DNA of 64,000 bases from Desulfoluna sp942491485 (GTDB lineage Bacteria; Desulfobacterota; Desulfobacteria; Desulfobacterales; Desulfolunaceae), in NCBI GenBank assembly GCA_942491485.1, contig CALOAX010000002.1, positions 900,310 through 964,309 on the forward strand, read 5' to 3'. How positions within the stretch are numbered: the first letter of the stretch is position 1; each line of letters starts with the position of its first letter. The translations under genes and the position numbers were made by a program. This document shows positions 43,799-52,215 of the stretch, piece after piece. Below the pieces are notes generated by a model. That model worked only from the letters and a program-made list of their open reading frames with translations. It ran no database searches and was not told the origin of the DNA.

Positions 43799-44240
43799 TC
43801 TGTCAAAAATTCCGTATCTTGTCAGCACCCCGTTGCCACCGGAAGCCCAAAAGGGGTCCGACCCGGAGAGATGGACAATAAAAATCCCAAAAAAAAGAGT
43901 GGATGAGATCTTATTCGCCCATGGTGCCCGCAGCAATGGGCACTCTTACGCCGTGGAGAAGCGAGACGGCGTCCTTGTCGTAGACACCGGAAACGCAGCC
44001 ATGGGCATCGATGCCTTCAGGCTGGCCCTCAATCGAGAGCTGGGCTGGAACACCTTAAGGTCGAACGATTTTAAAATTCGGCAAAAGGGGAGATATCTCG
44101 TTTTTTCCGGAAAAGGCTTTGGGCATCTCGTGGGTCTCTGCCAGGAAGGGGCGGAGACGTTAGCTGAATCAGGTTGGCGTTATAGCAGGATCCTTGCTCT
44201 TTTTTATCCCGGTACCGCCCTTGTCAACAAGGATCGTTAA
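43796..44240 (+). pseudogene. C-terminal fragment of a SpoIID/LytB-domain protein
   Basis: From DLSKIPYLVSTPLPPEAQKG through RWTIKIPKKRVDEIL to GKGFGHLVGLCQEGAETLAE and ILALFYPGTALV, the sequence is the end of a SpoIID/LytB domain (catalytic region of peptidoglycan lytic enzymes and their activators). The N-terminal half is missing; the break is at the end of the RAYT flank. Normal homologues are several hundred residues. Confidence 0.75.
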
Positions 44241-44310
44241 CCAGGGAAAAGGTCGGTTAATCGTCATATAGGTGATATTCATAGTTGATATTTTCATATT
44301 TCCTATTCCT

Positions 44311-44517
44311 ATGGGGACAGGCTCTTTATACATCACACTGAACCGTCAACCCAGCCTAAGGCATTTTCACTCACCACGACCGGACAATCCGACCAAATCG
44401 CCAATTGAATTGCATAAAATGGAAGGCCATCCAATGCCGTTCTGCTGATCACATCATACGCGGCCTTTTGACCCGAATCCGTAACGACCATACGGGACAC
44501 TCGTGACATAGCACCCT
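44311..44517 (-). mobile_element. Internally deleted RAYT derivative
   Basis: Block Y (44311-44424, including GGGGACAGGCTCTTTAT) joins directly to the 5' end of a RAYT gene (44425-44517: AGGAGGGTGCTATG-type start, MSRVSRMVVTDSGQKAAYDV as read on the minus strand). The remainder of the transposase is absent, so this is a non-autonomous copy of about 200 bases. Confidence 0.8.
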
Positions 44518-44545
44518 CCTGTCACTCCGTGACGACAGGTCCCTA

Positions 44546-46150
44546 TCAGTGGTCCACGATCACACCAACGTTGCCAAGCCCCTCAACAACATCGTCAATG
44601 ATGTCATCAAACTTAATGTAATACCTGATCAGCTTACGCCCTCTTGTCATAAAATCTGGTTTTAGGGATAGTAATTCCCGTGCGGCCTCTTCCCCTTCTT
44701 TAATCCGGCCCAGTTGGCCAAGTGTCGCGGCGCGGGCCAGTGGCACCCAGAAATTCTCGACAATCGTCAAGTTCATGATTTGGGTATATGCCGATTCGTA
44801 CTCTTTCAGGCGGAAATGGTTCAGCCAAAAGGCATAATACACAAAATTATGATTGTAAGGATTAAGGCGTAACGCTTTTTGTAACAGCGTTATCCCGCGC
44901 TCCCACTCCCCAAGCAACGTCAGGATGTAGCCGATTGCATCCATATAGAACAGGGAGGCCGGATTCAGAGCAAGGGCCCGTTCTGCCTCTGTTTTTGCGG
45001 CGGAAATTTCATCACAGAACATGCGAATGAACGAGAGGATCACCCTAGCCCGCTGATCATCGGGATTCATGATGACCGCTTTGACAGAATAAGAAAGGGC
45101 CTTTTCAAGGGTCATATCGGTATCAAAGAATTCATGGACGATACTGTCTGCGTGAAGACGGCCCATCAGCGCCCAAATCTGACCACACTCAGGCTCATTT
45201 TCCGAAGCTTTCGTTACCGCCTCAAGGGCATTTATATAGGTCTCCGCATTAAAAAACCGGTCGTACTCATAATATCTCAATATGGCGTCATATGTGGTCG
45301 ATTCACCCGGTGGTTTAACCTTTAATTCCCTGGCCATTGTTCTGGATATGCCCCCATGCTCGCCCGCGATGGCAAGGGCTATTTTTTCGGTGAGCTCTTC
45401 CTGGGAAGCGATGATTTGTGACGGTTCAAGGGTTGTATTTTGTGTGTCTCCGAAAATTTGCACGTTATTTAAGGCGTCTATTAAGTGGACGTTTACAGTA
45501 ATTCTCGTTTTTTCTCTTCGAACACTCCCTTCAACGACAAAACGGGCAGGAAAATCTGAAACAGCTTTGGTTTCTCCTTCCGGTTCGTACATCACCACCC
45601 TGATATCCTGATAACGTGACAGGGCAATGGATAATTCAACAGAAAGGCCAAATCGAAAATAGTCGATCTCTGAATCATCTGCCAGGTTTTTGAAGGGTTT
45701 AACCAACACCGTTGGCCACGGATCTATAGTTGACGTTTCAGGTTTAACCCTGCTCTCTTTCGGTGTGAGAGCATTCGGTCTTCCGTGTCTCAAAAATACA
45801 GGGACATAGGTTCCCTTGGGAATATCAATCCGTAACAGATCATTGCGACCTTCTGTCAAATAATACCGCTCGAGTGCGCGGCGGAGTTTGTTGGCGTGGA
45901 TGCTTACGATGGGATCGGTGTTCTGATCAAAGTCATGATTTCGTCCGAATATCTGGGTAGCAATCGTGTAGCCTTTTATTTGATCGGATTCTCCGGCTGC
46001 AACCCGTTGAAGTACAAAATCAAACAACTTCCGCTGAGATTCTGTCGCATGAAATTCATTACTGACAACAATACGCTGATGCTGCAGTGCAATTTCTTCT
46101 GTTGTAAACCCGGATATCATGTGATCAGTGGTTGGTTTTATTTCATTCAT
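44546..46150 (-). CDS. Winged-helix/TolB-like/TPR regulator (CadC-type)
   Basis: A 534-residue protein without a transmembrane segment. Residues about 50-130 form a winged-helix-like domain (IVSNEFHATESQRKLFDFVL and PIVSIHANKLRRALERYYLT). Residues about 140-280 carry the TolB-type beta domain (WPTVLVKPFKNLADDSEIDY, FVVEGSVRREKTRITVNVHL). TPR-like repeats follow (AERALALNPASLFYMDAIG, LQKALRLNPYNHNFVYY). Its gene faces the rightward operon at 46.4 kb across a 230-base gap with a palindrome. Activation of that operon is inferred. The ATG at 46150 is preferred over a TTG 15 bases upstream. Confidence 0.8.
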   Translation of the reverse strand: MNEIKPTTDHMISGFTTEEIALQHQRIVVSNEFHATESQRKLFDFVLQRVAAGESDQIKGYTIATQIFGRNHDFDQNTDPIVSIHANKLRRALERYYLTEGRNDLLRIDIPKGTYVPVFLRHGRPNALTPKESRVKPETSTIDPWPTVLVKPFKNLADDSEIDYFRFGLSVELSIALSRYQDIRVVMYEPEGETKAVSDFPARFVVEGSVRREKTRITVNVHLIDALNNVQIFGDTQNTTLEPSQIIASQEELTEKIALAIAGEHGGISRTMARELKVKPPGESTTYDAILRYYEYDRFFNAETYINALEAVTKASENEPECGQIWALMGRLHADSIVHEFFDTDMTLEKALSYSVKAVIMNPDDQRARVILSFIRMFCDEISAAKTEAERALALNPASLFYMDAIGYILTLLGEWERGITLLQKALRLNPYNHNFVYYAFWLNHFRLKEYESAYTQIMNLTIVENFWVPLARAATLGQLGRIKEGEEAARELLSLKPDFMTRGRKLIRYYIKFDDIIDDVVEGLGNVGVIVDH

Positions 46151-46230
46151 AACAAGCACACCCAAGAAAAAGAGACTCTGAATATTTCGTTTAAAATAAG
46201 CATCTTAAAAGACAATCATATACATTAACT

Positions 46231-46245
46231 ACCCTATAATAGGGT
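46231..46245 (+). promoter_or_regulatory. Palindrome overlapping a -10 element in the divergent promoter region
   Basis: ACCCTAT-A-ATAGGGT is a perfect 15-base palindrome and contains TATAAT (46235-46240) for the rightward direction. It could be an operator of the adjacent CadC-type regulator. Confidence 0.45.
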
Positions 46246-46380
46246 AAATAACAACAACAATCAGCTATAAGAGTAAAACGTGCGAATGCGACTGTTCAAC
46301 CGATTGTTTTACTTTCTTCTGTTCATCCAACCCGGATATCTCATGAAAAAACGATCAGGCCAATAAAAGGAACCATTGCG

Positions 46381-46635
46381 TTGGAAAGCACCAATCACCC
46401 GGACTTATTGTTTGTTACCAAGCATCTGTCAATGCACAGAGACATCCTGCAAAAGCGTTATCTGACGAGCAAAAAGCTCCAGAGTATCTGTGAAGACTAC
46501 CGAAGGTGTCATGATGCATTAGCTTTCTGGATGAATCCGGACAATAAAAATTCCGTTAAACTGCAAGCGGAATATTCGGGGCTTCTTTTAGAGCTTGAGG
46601 CTGAAATCATGGAGATACTGAATGAGAAATCATAA
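46381..46635 (+). CDS. 84-residue conserved hypothetical protein
   Basis: A small soluble, mainly helical protein (KLQSICEDYRRCHDALAFWM, LLLELEAEIMEILNEKS) without a recognised domain. The start is a TTG with AAAGGA nine bases upstream; no ATG lies in a good position. It is followed after about 90 bases by the outer-membrane protein gene now split by an IS, and both probably depend on the promoter near 46.24 kb. Function unknown. Confidence 0.6.
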   Translation: MESTNHPDLLFVTKHLSMHRDILQKRYLTSKKLQSICEDYRRCHDALAFWMNPDNKNSVKLQAEYSGLLLELEAEIMEILNEKS

Positions 46636-46728
46636 TGGGGATGCCTGTGTTTTAGTTGAGTATCGCGTGACGGTTTCCATCATTACATCAGCCAATGAAA
46701 AATCAGCCAAACTAAGGAGAACGTTTGA

Positions 46729-46792
46729 ATGACTATCATAAAAACAGGTAGGAAATTATACTACCGGTTTGTGCTCACCTGGGTTGTTTGTT
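46729..46792 (+). pseudogene. Original 5' end of the outer-membrane protein gene, cut off by the IS256 insertion
   Basis: AGGAGA lies 9 bases upstream of the ATG at 46729. The encoded start MTIIKTGRKLYYRFVLTWVV continues, after removal of the IS and one target duplication, as CFLFLLTGTLSVYA in the same frame, giving a complete signal peptide. The IS separates this start from the rest of the gene at 48182. Confidence 0.85.
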
Positions 46793-48181
46793 GAGTTATT
46801 GTCAAATCTGGTGTACGGGGTCTAAGCAGCATTCTCCGCTGACTGATTCGTCACTTTGACTCCGTCTTTGAATTTGATGTTGTTTACCACCAATGTCAGC
46901 AGACGAAAACCTTGGATTCGTCTCCATCGTTTCTGGGCTGACTCCAACAATTTAAAAACCATCGACAGTGTAGTCTCTCTTGATCCACAGTTTCGTGTTC
47001 GGTTCGTTCGCAACCGAACCGTAGCAAATGTCGATTCAATTGGGTTGGTTGTTCGTATGTGGACCCAGTGTTCCGCAGGAAAATCGTAAAATGCCAGAAG
47101 TTCCTTCCTGCTTTTCTTCAGGCATTTCATTGCGCTCGGATATTTGGGCTCAAATCGAAACAATGCCTCGTCGAATGCCTTTTGAGCGTCCTTACGAGTC
47201 TCTGCCATCCAAATTTCATGAAGGGCAGCTTTGATTTTTGGCTGAATGGTCTTCGGTACCTTGTTCAATACGTTGGCTGTCTTGTGCACCCAGCAGCGTT
47301 GATGTTTTGTGCCGGGATAGCATTTGGAAAGGGCCTTCCAGAATCCAAGAGCACCATCACCCACGGCCAACTTCGGGTCTTCGGTTAAACCACGAGAACG
47401 CAGGCCTGCGAGCAATTCATACCAACTGGCCTCCGACTCCCGAAAACCGTCTTCAACGGCCACCAGTTCTTTTATGCCATGCTCGGTGACGCCAACAATA
47501 ACAAGAAGGCACAGGCGATTGTCCATCCGGACATTGCTGTAAACACCATCGGCCCACCAATATACGTACTTACTCTGACTCAGGTCTCGCCGGCACCAGC
47601 AGTGGTGTTCTTCAATCCACTGGCTTTTCAAACGACTAATGGTATTCGCGGATAATCCTTTCGCCTGTTCTCCCAGTAGCGCTGACAGAGCTTCCTGGCT
47701 GTCACCCGTAGAGATACCTTTCAGATAGAGCCACGGCAAAAGCTCTGTTATGCTGGCGGCCCGCTTGAGGTAAGGTGGCAGCAGGCCACTATTAAATTTG
47801 ATACCTGAACCACTTCGATCACGCACTTTGGGTACGCGAACCTCAATGTCTCCAATACCGGTCTGAATTGTCCGATGGGGGAGGTAACCGTTCCTGACTA
47901 CCGCCTTTCGCCCGTCATCCAGTCGTATGTTTGAACTCTTCTCAAGCATAGAGTGAAGTTCAGCCTCAACGGCTTCGGCTATGAGCTTCCTGGCACCTTG
48001 GCGGAGCATTTCTGTTAAGGGGTCAGTTACGTTTTCTTCTGGTTGTGAAACAGCTTTCAGGGTAGGTTGACTCATGGCGTATTTCCTCCTGTTGGTTGGA
48101 TTCTTTGCGGGAATCAATCAACAGGATACGCCATTATCCCCATATGCTGTACACCAGAAATGACTATAGCTCTTGTTTGTT
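46784..48181. mobile_element. Complete IS256-family insertion sequence with 9-bp target duplication
   Basis: The element spans 46793-48172. Terminal inverted repeats GAGTTATTGTCAAATCTGG and the complement of GAGCTATAGTCATTTCTGG match over 20 of 24 bases including TCTGGTGTAC. The flanks are identical TTGTTTGTT copies (46784-46792 and 48173-48181). The 9-bp duplication and one intact transposase gene show a recent insertion. Confidence 0.95.
46822..48075 (-). CDS. IS256-family (mutator-type) transposase
   Basis: A 417-residue DDE transposase. The domain includes GARKLIAEAVEAELHSML near the N-terminus, the first Asp in VYWWADGVYSNVR, the second Asp in KLAVGDGALGFWKAL, and the Glu in TTNPIESTFATVR, with the flanking RCWVHKTANVL block. 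AGGAGG precedes the ATG at 48075 by nine bases; in-frame codons upstream would give a longer but less likely start. No frameshift or stop is visible, so it should be active. It occupies most of the element. Confidence 0.95.
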   Translation of the reverse strand: MSQPTLKAVSQPEENVTDPLTEMLRQGARKLIAEAVEAELHSMLEKSSNIRLDDGRKAVVRNGYLPHRTIQTGIGDIEVRVPKVRDRSGSGIKFNSGLLPPYLKRAASITELLPWLYLKGISTGDSQEALSALLGEQAKGLSANTISRLKSQWIEEHHCWCRRDLSQSKYVYWWADGVYSNVRMDNRLCLLVIVGVTEHGIKELVAVEDGFRESEASWYELLAGLRSRGLTEDPKLAVGDGALGFWKALSKCYPGTKHQRCWVHKTANVLNKVPKTIQPKIKAALHEIWMAETRKDAQKAFDEALFRFEPKYPSAMKCLKKSRKELLAFYDFPAEHWVHIRTTNPIESTFATVRLRTNRTRNCGSRETTLSMVFKLLESAQKRWRRIQGFRLLTLVVNNIKFKDGVKVTNQSAENAA

Positions 48182-49119
48182 TCTTATTCCTGTTAACGGG
48201 AACCTTGTCCGTCTATGCCATAGAGCTCGGTCACTATTCACCGGGCCTGATGAATATACGCGAATTTACCCAGCCAGATACCGGCAATTACCTGTTGGTA
48301 TACAACCTGTACTACACAACCGACACCCTGAAGGATAAACATGGCAAGACCATCACCTCAATTCCGGTTGGCCTTGGCGCCATAAACCTTGATGTGGATG
48401 TGGACTCCTGGGTGACGGTGCCGACCTGGGTCCATGTGACTGAAAAGAAAATACTCGGGGGGAACTATGCTTTTTTAATCTCACAGCCCTTTGGAAACAC
48501 AAATTTCCAGGCGGCACTTGAGCTTGCCAGGTTTCCAAACATCGGTAACACGTTCGATGAATCCAGCTACGGCTTTGGGGATACATATACCCGACCGCTC
48601 TGGCTCAGCTGGAATTTCGGGCAGGTGGATGTCGGCGCATCGTATGGACTCTACATTCCGATTGGCAAATATGATGCAGGGGCCTCAGACAATGTGGGAC
48701 TCGGGATGTGGAGCCATGAATTCATGGTGAACGGGATCTGCTATCTTGACGAAAAAAAAGGGACGGCCCTTGCAATGAACGGAACATATGAAATTCATCA
48801 TAAAAAGGAAGATGTGGATATCACGCCGGGATCGCATGTCACCCTTAACTATGGCATCAGCCAGTACCTGCCCGTCAATGACACACTCCTCTCAGAGATA
48901 GGCATCGCCGGTTTTGGCCAGTGGCAGGTAACAAAAGACAGGGGGGCGGATGCGACGGATAAAGATGTCAAAGACCAGGTATACGGCCTGGGGCTTCAAG
49001 GAGGTCTAACCCATCTTCCGCTAAACGGCCAGTTGACCTTTAAATGGATGCGGGAATTTGAAGCAAAAGACCGGTTTGAGGGTGATTTTTATACGCTCAC
49101 AGCAACGGTACCGTTTTGA
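48160..49119 (+). CDS. Outer-membrane protein of the phenol MetA/transporter type, re-started from an IS end
   Basis: A 319-residue exported beta-barrel-like protein (PF13557-type: ELGHYSPGLMNIREF, VTVPTWVHVTEKKILGGNYA, GFGDTYTRPLWLSW, ASYGLYIPIGKYDAG). The natural start was at 46729 and was displaced by the IS256 insertion. The IS terminal repeat itself supplies an in-frame ATG at 48160 (MTIALVCFLFLLTGTLSVYA), which recreates a signal peptide. No ribosome site precedes it, so expression may be reduced. The adjacent DUF1254 genes often accompany such transporters. Confidence 0.8.
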   Translation: MTIALVCFLFLLTGTLSVYAIELGHYSPGLMNIREFTQPDTGNYLLVYNLYYTTDTLKDKHGKTITSIPVGLGAINLDVDVDSWVTVPTWVHVTEKKILGGNYAFLISQPFGNTNFQAALELARFPNIGNTFDESSYGFGDTYTRPLWLSWNFGQVDVGASYGLYIPIGKYDAGASDNVGLGMWSHEFMVNGICYLDEKKGTALAMNGTYEIHHKKEDVDITPGSHVTLNYGISQYLPVNDTLLSEIGIAGFGQWQVTKDRGADATDKDVKDQVYGLGLQGGLTHLPLNGQLTFKWMREFEAKDRFEGDFYTLTATVPF

Positions 49120-49189
49120 CACCCCATGAATTTAGATAGTTAAAGGGACGGTTCAGTTCAACATTGACCCCGACGGCACTCGTCTTAAC

Positions 49190-49237
49190 CCGAATCGTTT
49201 TCGGGGCTCGTGTCAAAAAATGAGCCGCCGAAGGCAC
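49190..49237. repeat. Repeat fragment (end of module C)
   Basis: CGAATCGTTTTCGGGGCTCG, then TGTCAAAAAATGAGCCGCCG, matches the module C end seen near 23.54 kb and 39.68 kb. Confidence 0.6.
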
Positions 49238-49282
49238 TGCTCACCAGTTATCACATGTTGTTGTTCATTAAGGAGAGAGAGC

Positions 49283-50803
49283 ATGATAGGCAAAAAAACA
49301 ATTTACATCATGGTCGTTGCATCAATCGCCCTGTTGGTTGGATGTTCAACGGGGGCAATGAACGCCCCCAGCCCGAGATACTCTGCAGATGTACCGGACG
49401 CCCTTCTTACCCCGGACAAGGTAAAGACCGACCTCCTTGGGAACCTCGAATTTTTCGATGGCATGCCCAACGAATCGACGGTCAACAAAGCCTATGATTT
49501 TCTCGATCTGTCCCGGGGAGTAGAGGCGTTTCTGAACGGCATGCCGGCAGCCTCCCTGTATGCCATGCTTGAGGGCCTCAAAGACGCAGGATTAAAACCG
49601 GGTGACCTGGCGATTTTCGAAGACTTGCTGGATGCCCGCGGCCTATTATTGACAGCCCAATCAACGACCCCGTATGCCTTTGCAGAGATTGATTTAAAGA
49701 ATGGCCCTGTTGTCGTAGAAATCCCCGGGCCTGTCCTGGGGACCCTTGACGATGCATTTTTCCGTTTCGTCAGTGACGTTGGCCTGACGGGCCCCGACCG
49801 GGGCAAGGGCGGTAAATATCTGTTTATAGGTCCAGACTACAAAGGGGAGATACCTGAAGGCTACTTTGTCGCAAAATCCACCACCTACCGACACTGGCTC
49901 CTCATGCGTGTTTTTGTGAAAAACGGAGACGTGAAGGCATCCACAAGGGGTCTTAAAGAGGGATTTCGTGCCTATCCCCTCGCACAAGCGAACAAGCCAC
50001 CCAAGCAAAAAGTCTACGACCTTTCCGGCAAGCAGTTCAATACGATCCATGCCAACAACGAACTGTTCTATGAAGAGCTTAACGCGGTTATTCAGTATGA
50101 GCCTGCGGATGCATTTAACCCGGAGCTTGTTGGACTCTTTGCCTCCATCGGCATTAAAAAAGGAGAAGCATTTGCACCGGATGCTCGCATGAAGAGAATC
50201 CTGAGGGATGCCGCTGCCATCGGCAACGCCTCGGCACGAGCCCTTGTTTTCAGGCCGCGCAATACGGCTGCCTATTTCTATCCGGATCGTCAGTGGTACA
50301 CCTCCTTTGCTGGTGGCCATGACTTCATGAACAACGGTGAGCTGGTTCTCGATGACCGCATCATGTTTCACTATGCCGCTACCGGTATCACGCCAGCCAT
50401 GGCAACGCCGAAAGTGGGAACAGGGTCATCCTATGCGTTTACCCCCCATGACGCCAAGGGCAATTACCTGGATGGTGGAAAGACATACAAAGTAACGCTG
50501 CCCGCACCGATTCCTGTCAATAATTTCTGGTCGTTTATGGTCTATTCGGGCCAGCATCGATCGATGCTTGAAACCGACCAAAAGTCAGCCGGCATAGACA
50601 GCACCATGCCACCCGTCAAACCCAATCAGGACGGGTCGTATACGGTCTGGTTTGGCCCTGAAGCCCCAGAAGGTCATGAGGGCAACTGGATTCAAACCGT
50701 GCCCGGTAAAAGCTACAATGTCCTCCTGCGACTCTATGGCCCACTGGAACCTTGGTTCGACAAGACGTGGAAGCCGGGCGACTTAGAAGAGATGACAAAC
50801 TAA
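49283..50803 (+). CDS. DUF1254/DUF1214 lipoprotein
   Basis: A 506-residue lipoprotein (signal TIYIMVVASIALLVGC) with DUF1254 (about residues 60-200: FFDGMPNESTVNKAYDFLDL, YAFAEIDLKNGPVVVEIPGP) and DUF1214 (about 380-500: FWSFMVYSGQHRSML, VKPNQDGSYTVWFGPEAPEG). Both domains are usually found together in periplasmic proteins of unknown catalytic role. AAGGAGAG lies close upstream of the ATG. It lies between an outer-membrane protein gene and a second DUF1254/1214 gene, all rightward. Confidence 0.9.
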   Translation: MIGKKTIYIMVVASIALLVGCSTGAMNAPSPRYSADVPDALLTPDKVKTDLLGNLEFFDGMPNESTVNKAYDFLDLSRGVEAFLNGMPAASLYAMLEGLKDAGLKPGDLAIFEDLLDARGLLLTAQSTTPYAFAEIDLKNGPVVVEIPGPVLGTLDDAFFRFVSDVGLTGPDRGKGGKYLFIGPDYKGEIPEGYFVAKSTTYRHWLLMRVFVKNGDVKASTRGLKEGFRAYPLAQANKPPKQKVYDLSGKQFNTIHANNELFYEELNAVIQYEPADAFNPELVGLFASIGIKKGEAFAPDARMKRILRDAAAIGNASARALVFRPRNTAAYFYPDRQWYTSFAGGHDFMNNGELVLDDRIMFHYAATGITPAMATPKVGTGSSYAFTPHDAKGNYLDGGKTYKVTLPAPIPVNNFWSFMVYSGQHRSMLETDQKSAGIDSTMPPVKPNQDGSYTVWFGPEAPEGHEGNWIQTVPGKSYNVLLRLYGPLEPWFDKTWKPGDLEEMTN

Positions 50804-50807
50804 ATTC

Positions 50808-51021
50808 GTAACTATTCAGCTTGCGCCTCCGGCGGCCCTGATGGGGGCCAAACCCTTGAAAAGTCTTATAAACAGGTCTTTATCTATACTATCGGATACC
50901 CATCGAACCAAAGGCGGATGTGATTTGCCCCGAGGAACGAGGGGCAATGCGCATCCGCAACCTGCTTTCAAGGTGGCACACCTTGCCGCCGGAGGCTGTT
51001 TGTCATCAGCTGAATAGTTAC
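50808..51021 (-). repeat. Complete dispersed repeat with perfect 13-bp terminal inverted repeats
   Basis: GTAACTATTCAGC (50808-50820) and GCTGAATAGTTAC (51009-51021) bound the copy. Inside are GCCTCCGGCGGCCCTGATGG, GCCAAACCCTTGAAAAG, the GCGGATGTG / GCGCATCCGC arms around CCCCGAGGAACGAGGGG, AAGGTGGCACACCTT and GCCGCCGGAGGC. It lies entirely between two genes. Confidence 0.95.
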
Positions 51022-51044
51022 CTAAATTCCAAAGGAAAACAAAC

Positions 51045-52082
51045 ATGTGCATATCAAAAAAGACAGGCCGCCCTATCACCGCAACAGCACTCGTTGTCGG
51101 CTGCATACTGATGATTGTAAGCGCTGCCACTGCCGATGATGCAGTTAAAGTAAATGTAGATAATTTTGTCCGCGCAGAGACAGCAGCACAGATAGACAGA
51201 GGGTTGAAACAGACCCAGGGCATAAACAAGTGGGCCCATAATTACGAACCCATTCCACTTGATGGACAAAATGTTGTTCGCATGAACCGCGATACCCTCT
51301 ACAGCTATGCCGTTGTTGACATCAGTATGGGGGCGACCCTCACACTTCCAGACTCAGGCAAGCGGTATATGTCGGTTATGGTGATCAATGAAGACCATTA
51401 TATGAAAAGAGTCTTTCACAAGAAAGGAACCTACAAGCTTACACAGGAAGAATTTGACACACCTTATGTGATTGTCACAGCGCGTACGCTGGCCAACGCA
51501 AATGATCCCGGGGACATAAAAAAAGCAAATGCACTGCAAGACAAGCTATTGATTCAAGCCGTATCGTCAACCCCATACACCCATCCAAACTACGACAAAG
51601 CAAGTTACGATGCGACCTTCAAAGCGCTTGTGGACCTAAGTACAGGATTACCAGACACCAAAAACACATTTGGAGACAAAGATGAGGTCACCGAGACGCG
51701 CCATCTGATAGGCACTGCGTATGGTTATGGCGGTTTGCCGGAGCATGAGGCGTTTTACATTATTCGAAGTGAGCCCCATCAAGCAGATGATTTTCAATTC
51801 ACCGTCAAGAATGTTCCTGTAGATGGGTTCTGGTCCATCAGCATCTACAATAAAGATGGGTTTTTCGAGAAAAACAAGTTCAACTCATACAGCCTCAATA
51901 ACCTCACAGCCGAACCCAACAACGATGGCTCCATCACGATCAACTTCGGTACAGACCCTGAGGGTAAAAAGAATTTCCTCTATGTTATGGATGGCTGGAA
52001 CTATGCGATACGACTCTATCAGCCGCGCAAAGAGTTTTTAGATGGCAAATGGGCCTTTCCGGCCATCCAGCCTATAAAATAA
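51045..52082 (+). CDS. Second DUF1254/DUF1214 protein
   Basis: A 345-residue exported protein (signal TATALVVGCILMIVSAATA) of the same family as the gene before it, but shorter. DUF1254 part: FVRAETAAQIDRGL, WAHNYEPIPLDGQNVVRMNR, SYAVVDISMGATLTLPDSG. DUF1214 part: VPVDGFWSISIYNKDGFFEK, NNDGSITINFGTDPEG. AAAGGA precedes the ATG by nine bases. It may act on the same unknown periplasmic substrate as its paralogue. Confidence 0.9.
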   Translation: MCISKKTGRPITATALVVGCILMIVSAATADDAVKVNVDNFVRAETAAQIDRGLKQTQGINKWAHNYEPIPLDGQNVVRMNRDTLYSYAVVDISMGATLTLPDSGKRYMSVMVINEDHYMKRVFHKKGTYKLTQEEFDTPYVIVTARTLANANDPGDIKKANALQDKLLIQAVSSTPYTHPNYDKASYDATFKALVDLSTGLPDTKNTFGDKDEVTETRHLIGTAYGYGGLPEHEAFYIIRSEPHQADDFQFTVKNVPVDGFWSISIYNKDGFFEKNKFNSYSLNNLTAEPNNDGSITINFGTDPEGKKNFLYVMDGWNYAIRLYQPRKEFLDGKWAFPAIQPIK

Positions 52083-52215
52083 CGACCAGGCATAAACAGA
52101 TTCCGGGTGGCAAAACCGTGACACGTGTTGGTTTGTTGCCCCGAATCGAAACGAAACGGGTGCCAACCGAAAGTTCGATTAAATCCATCAATTCATGACG
52201 ATACATGGTGTACCA

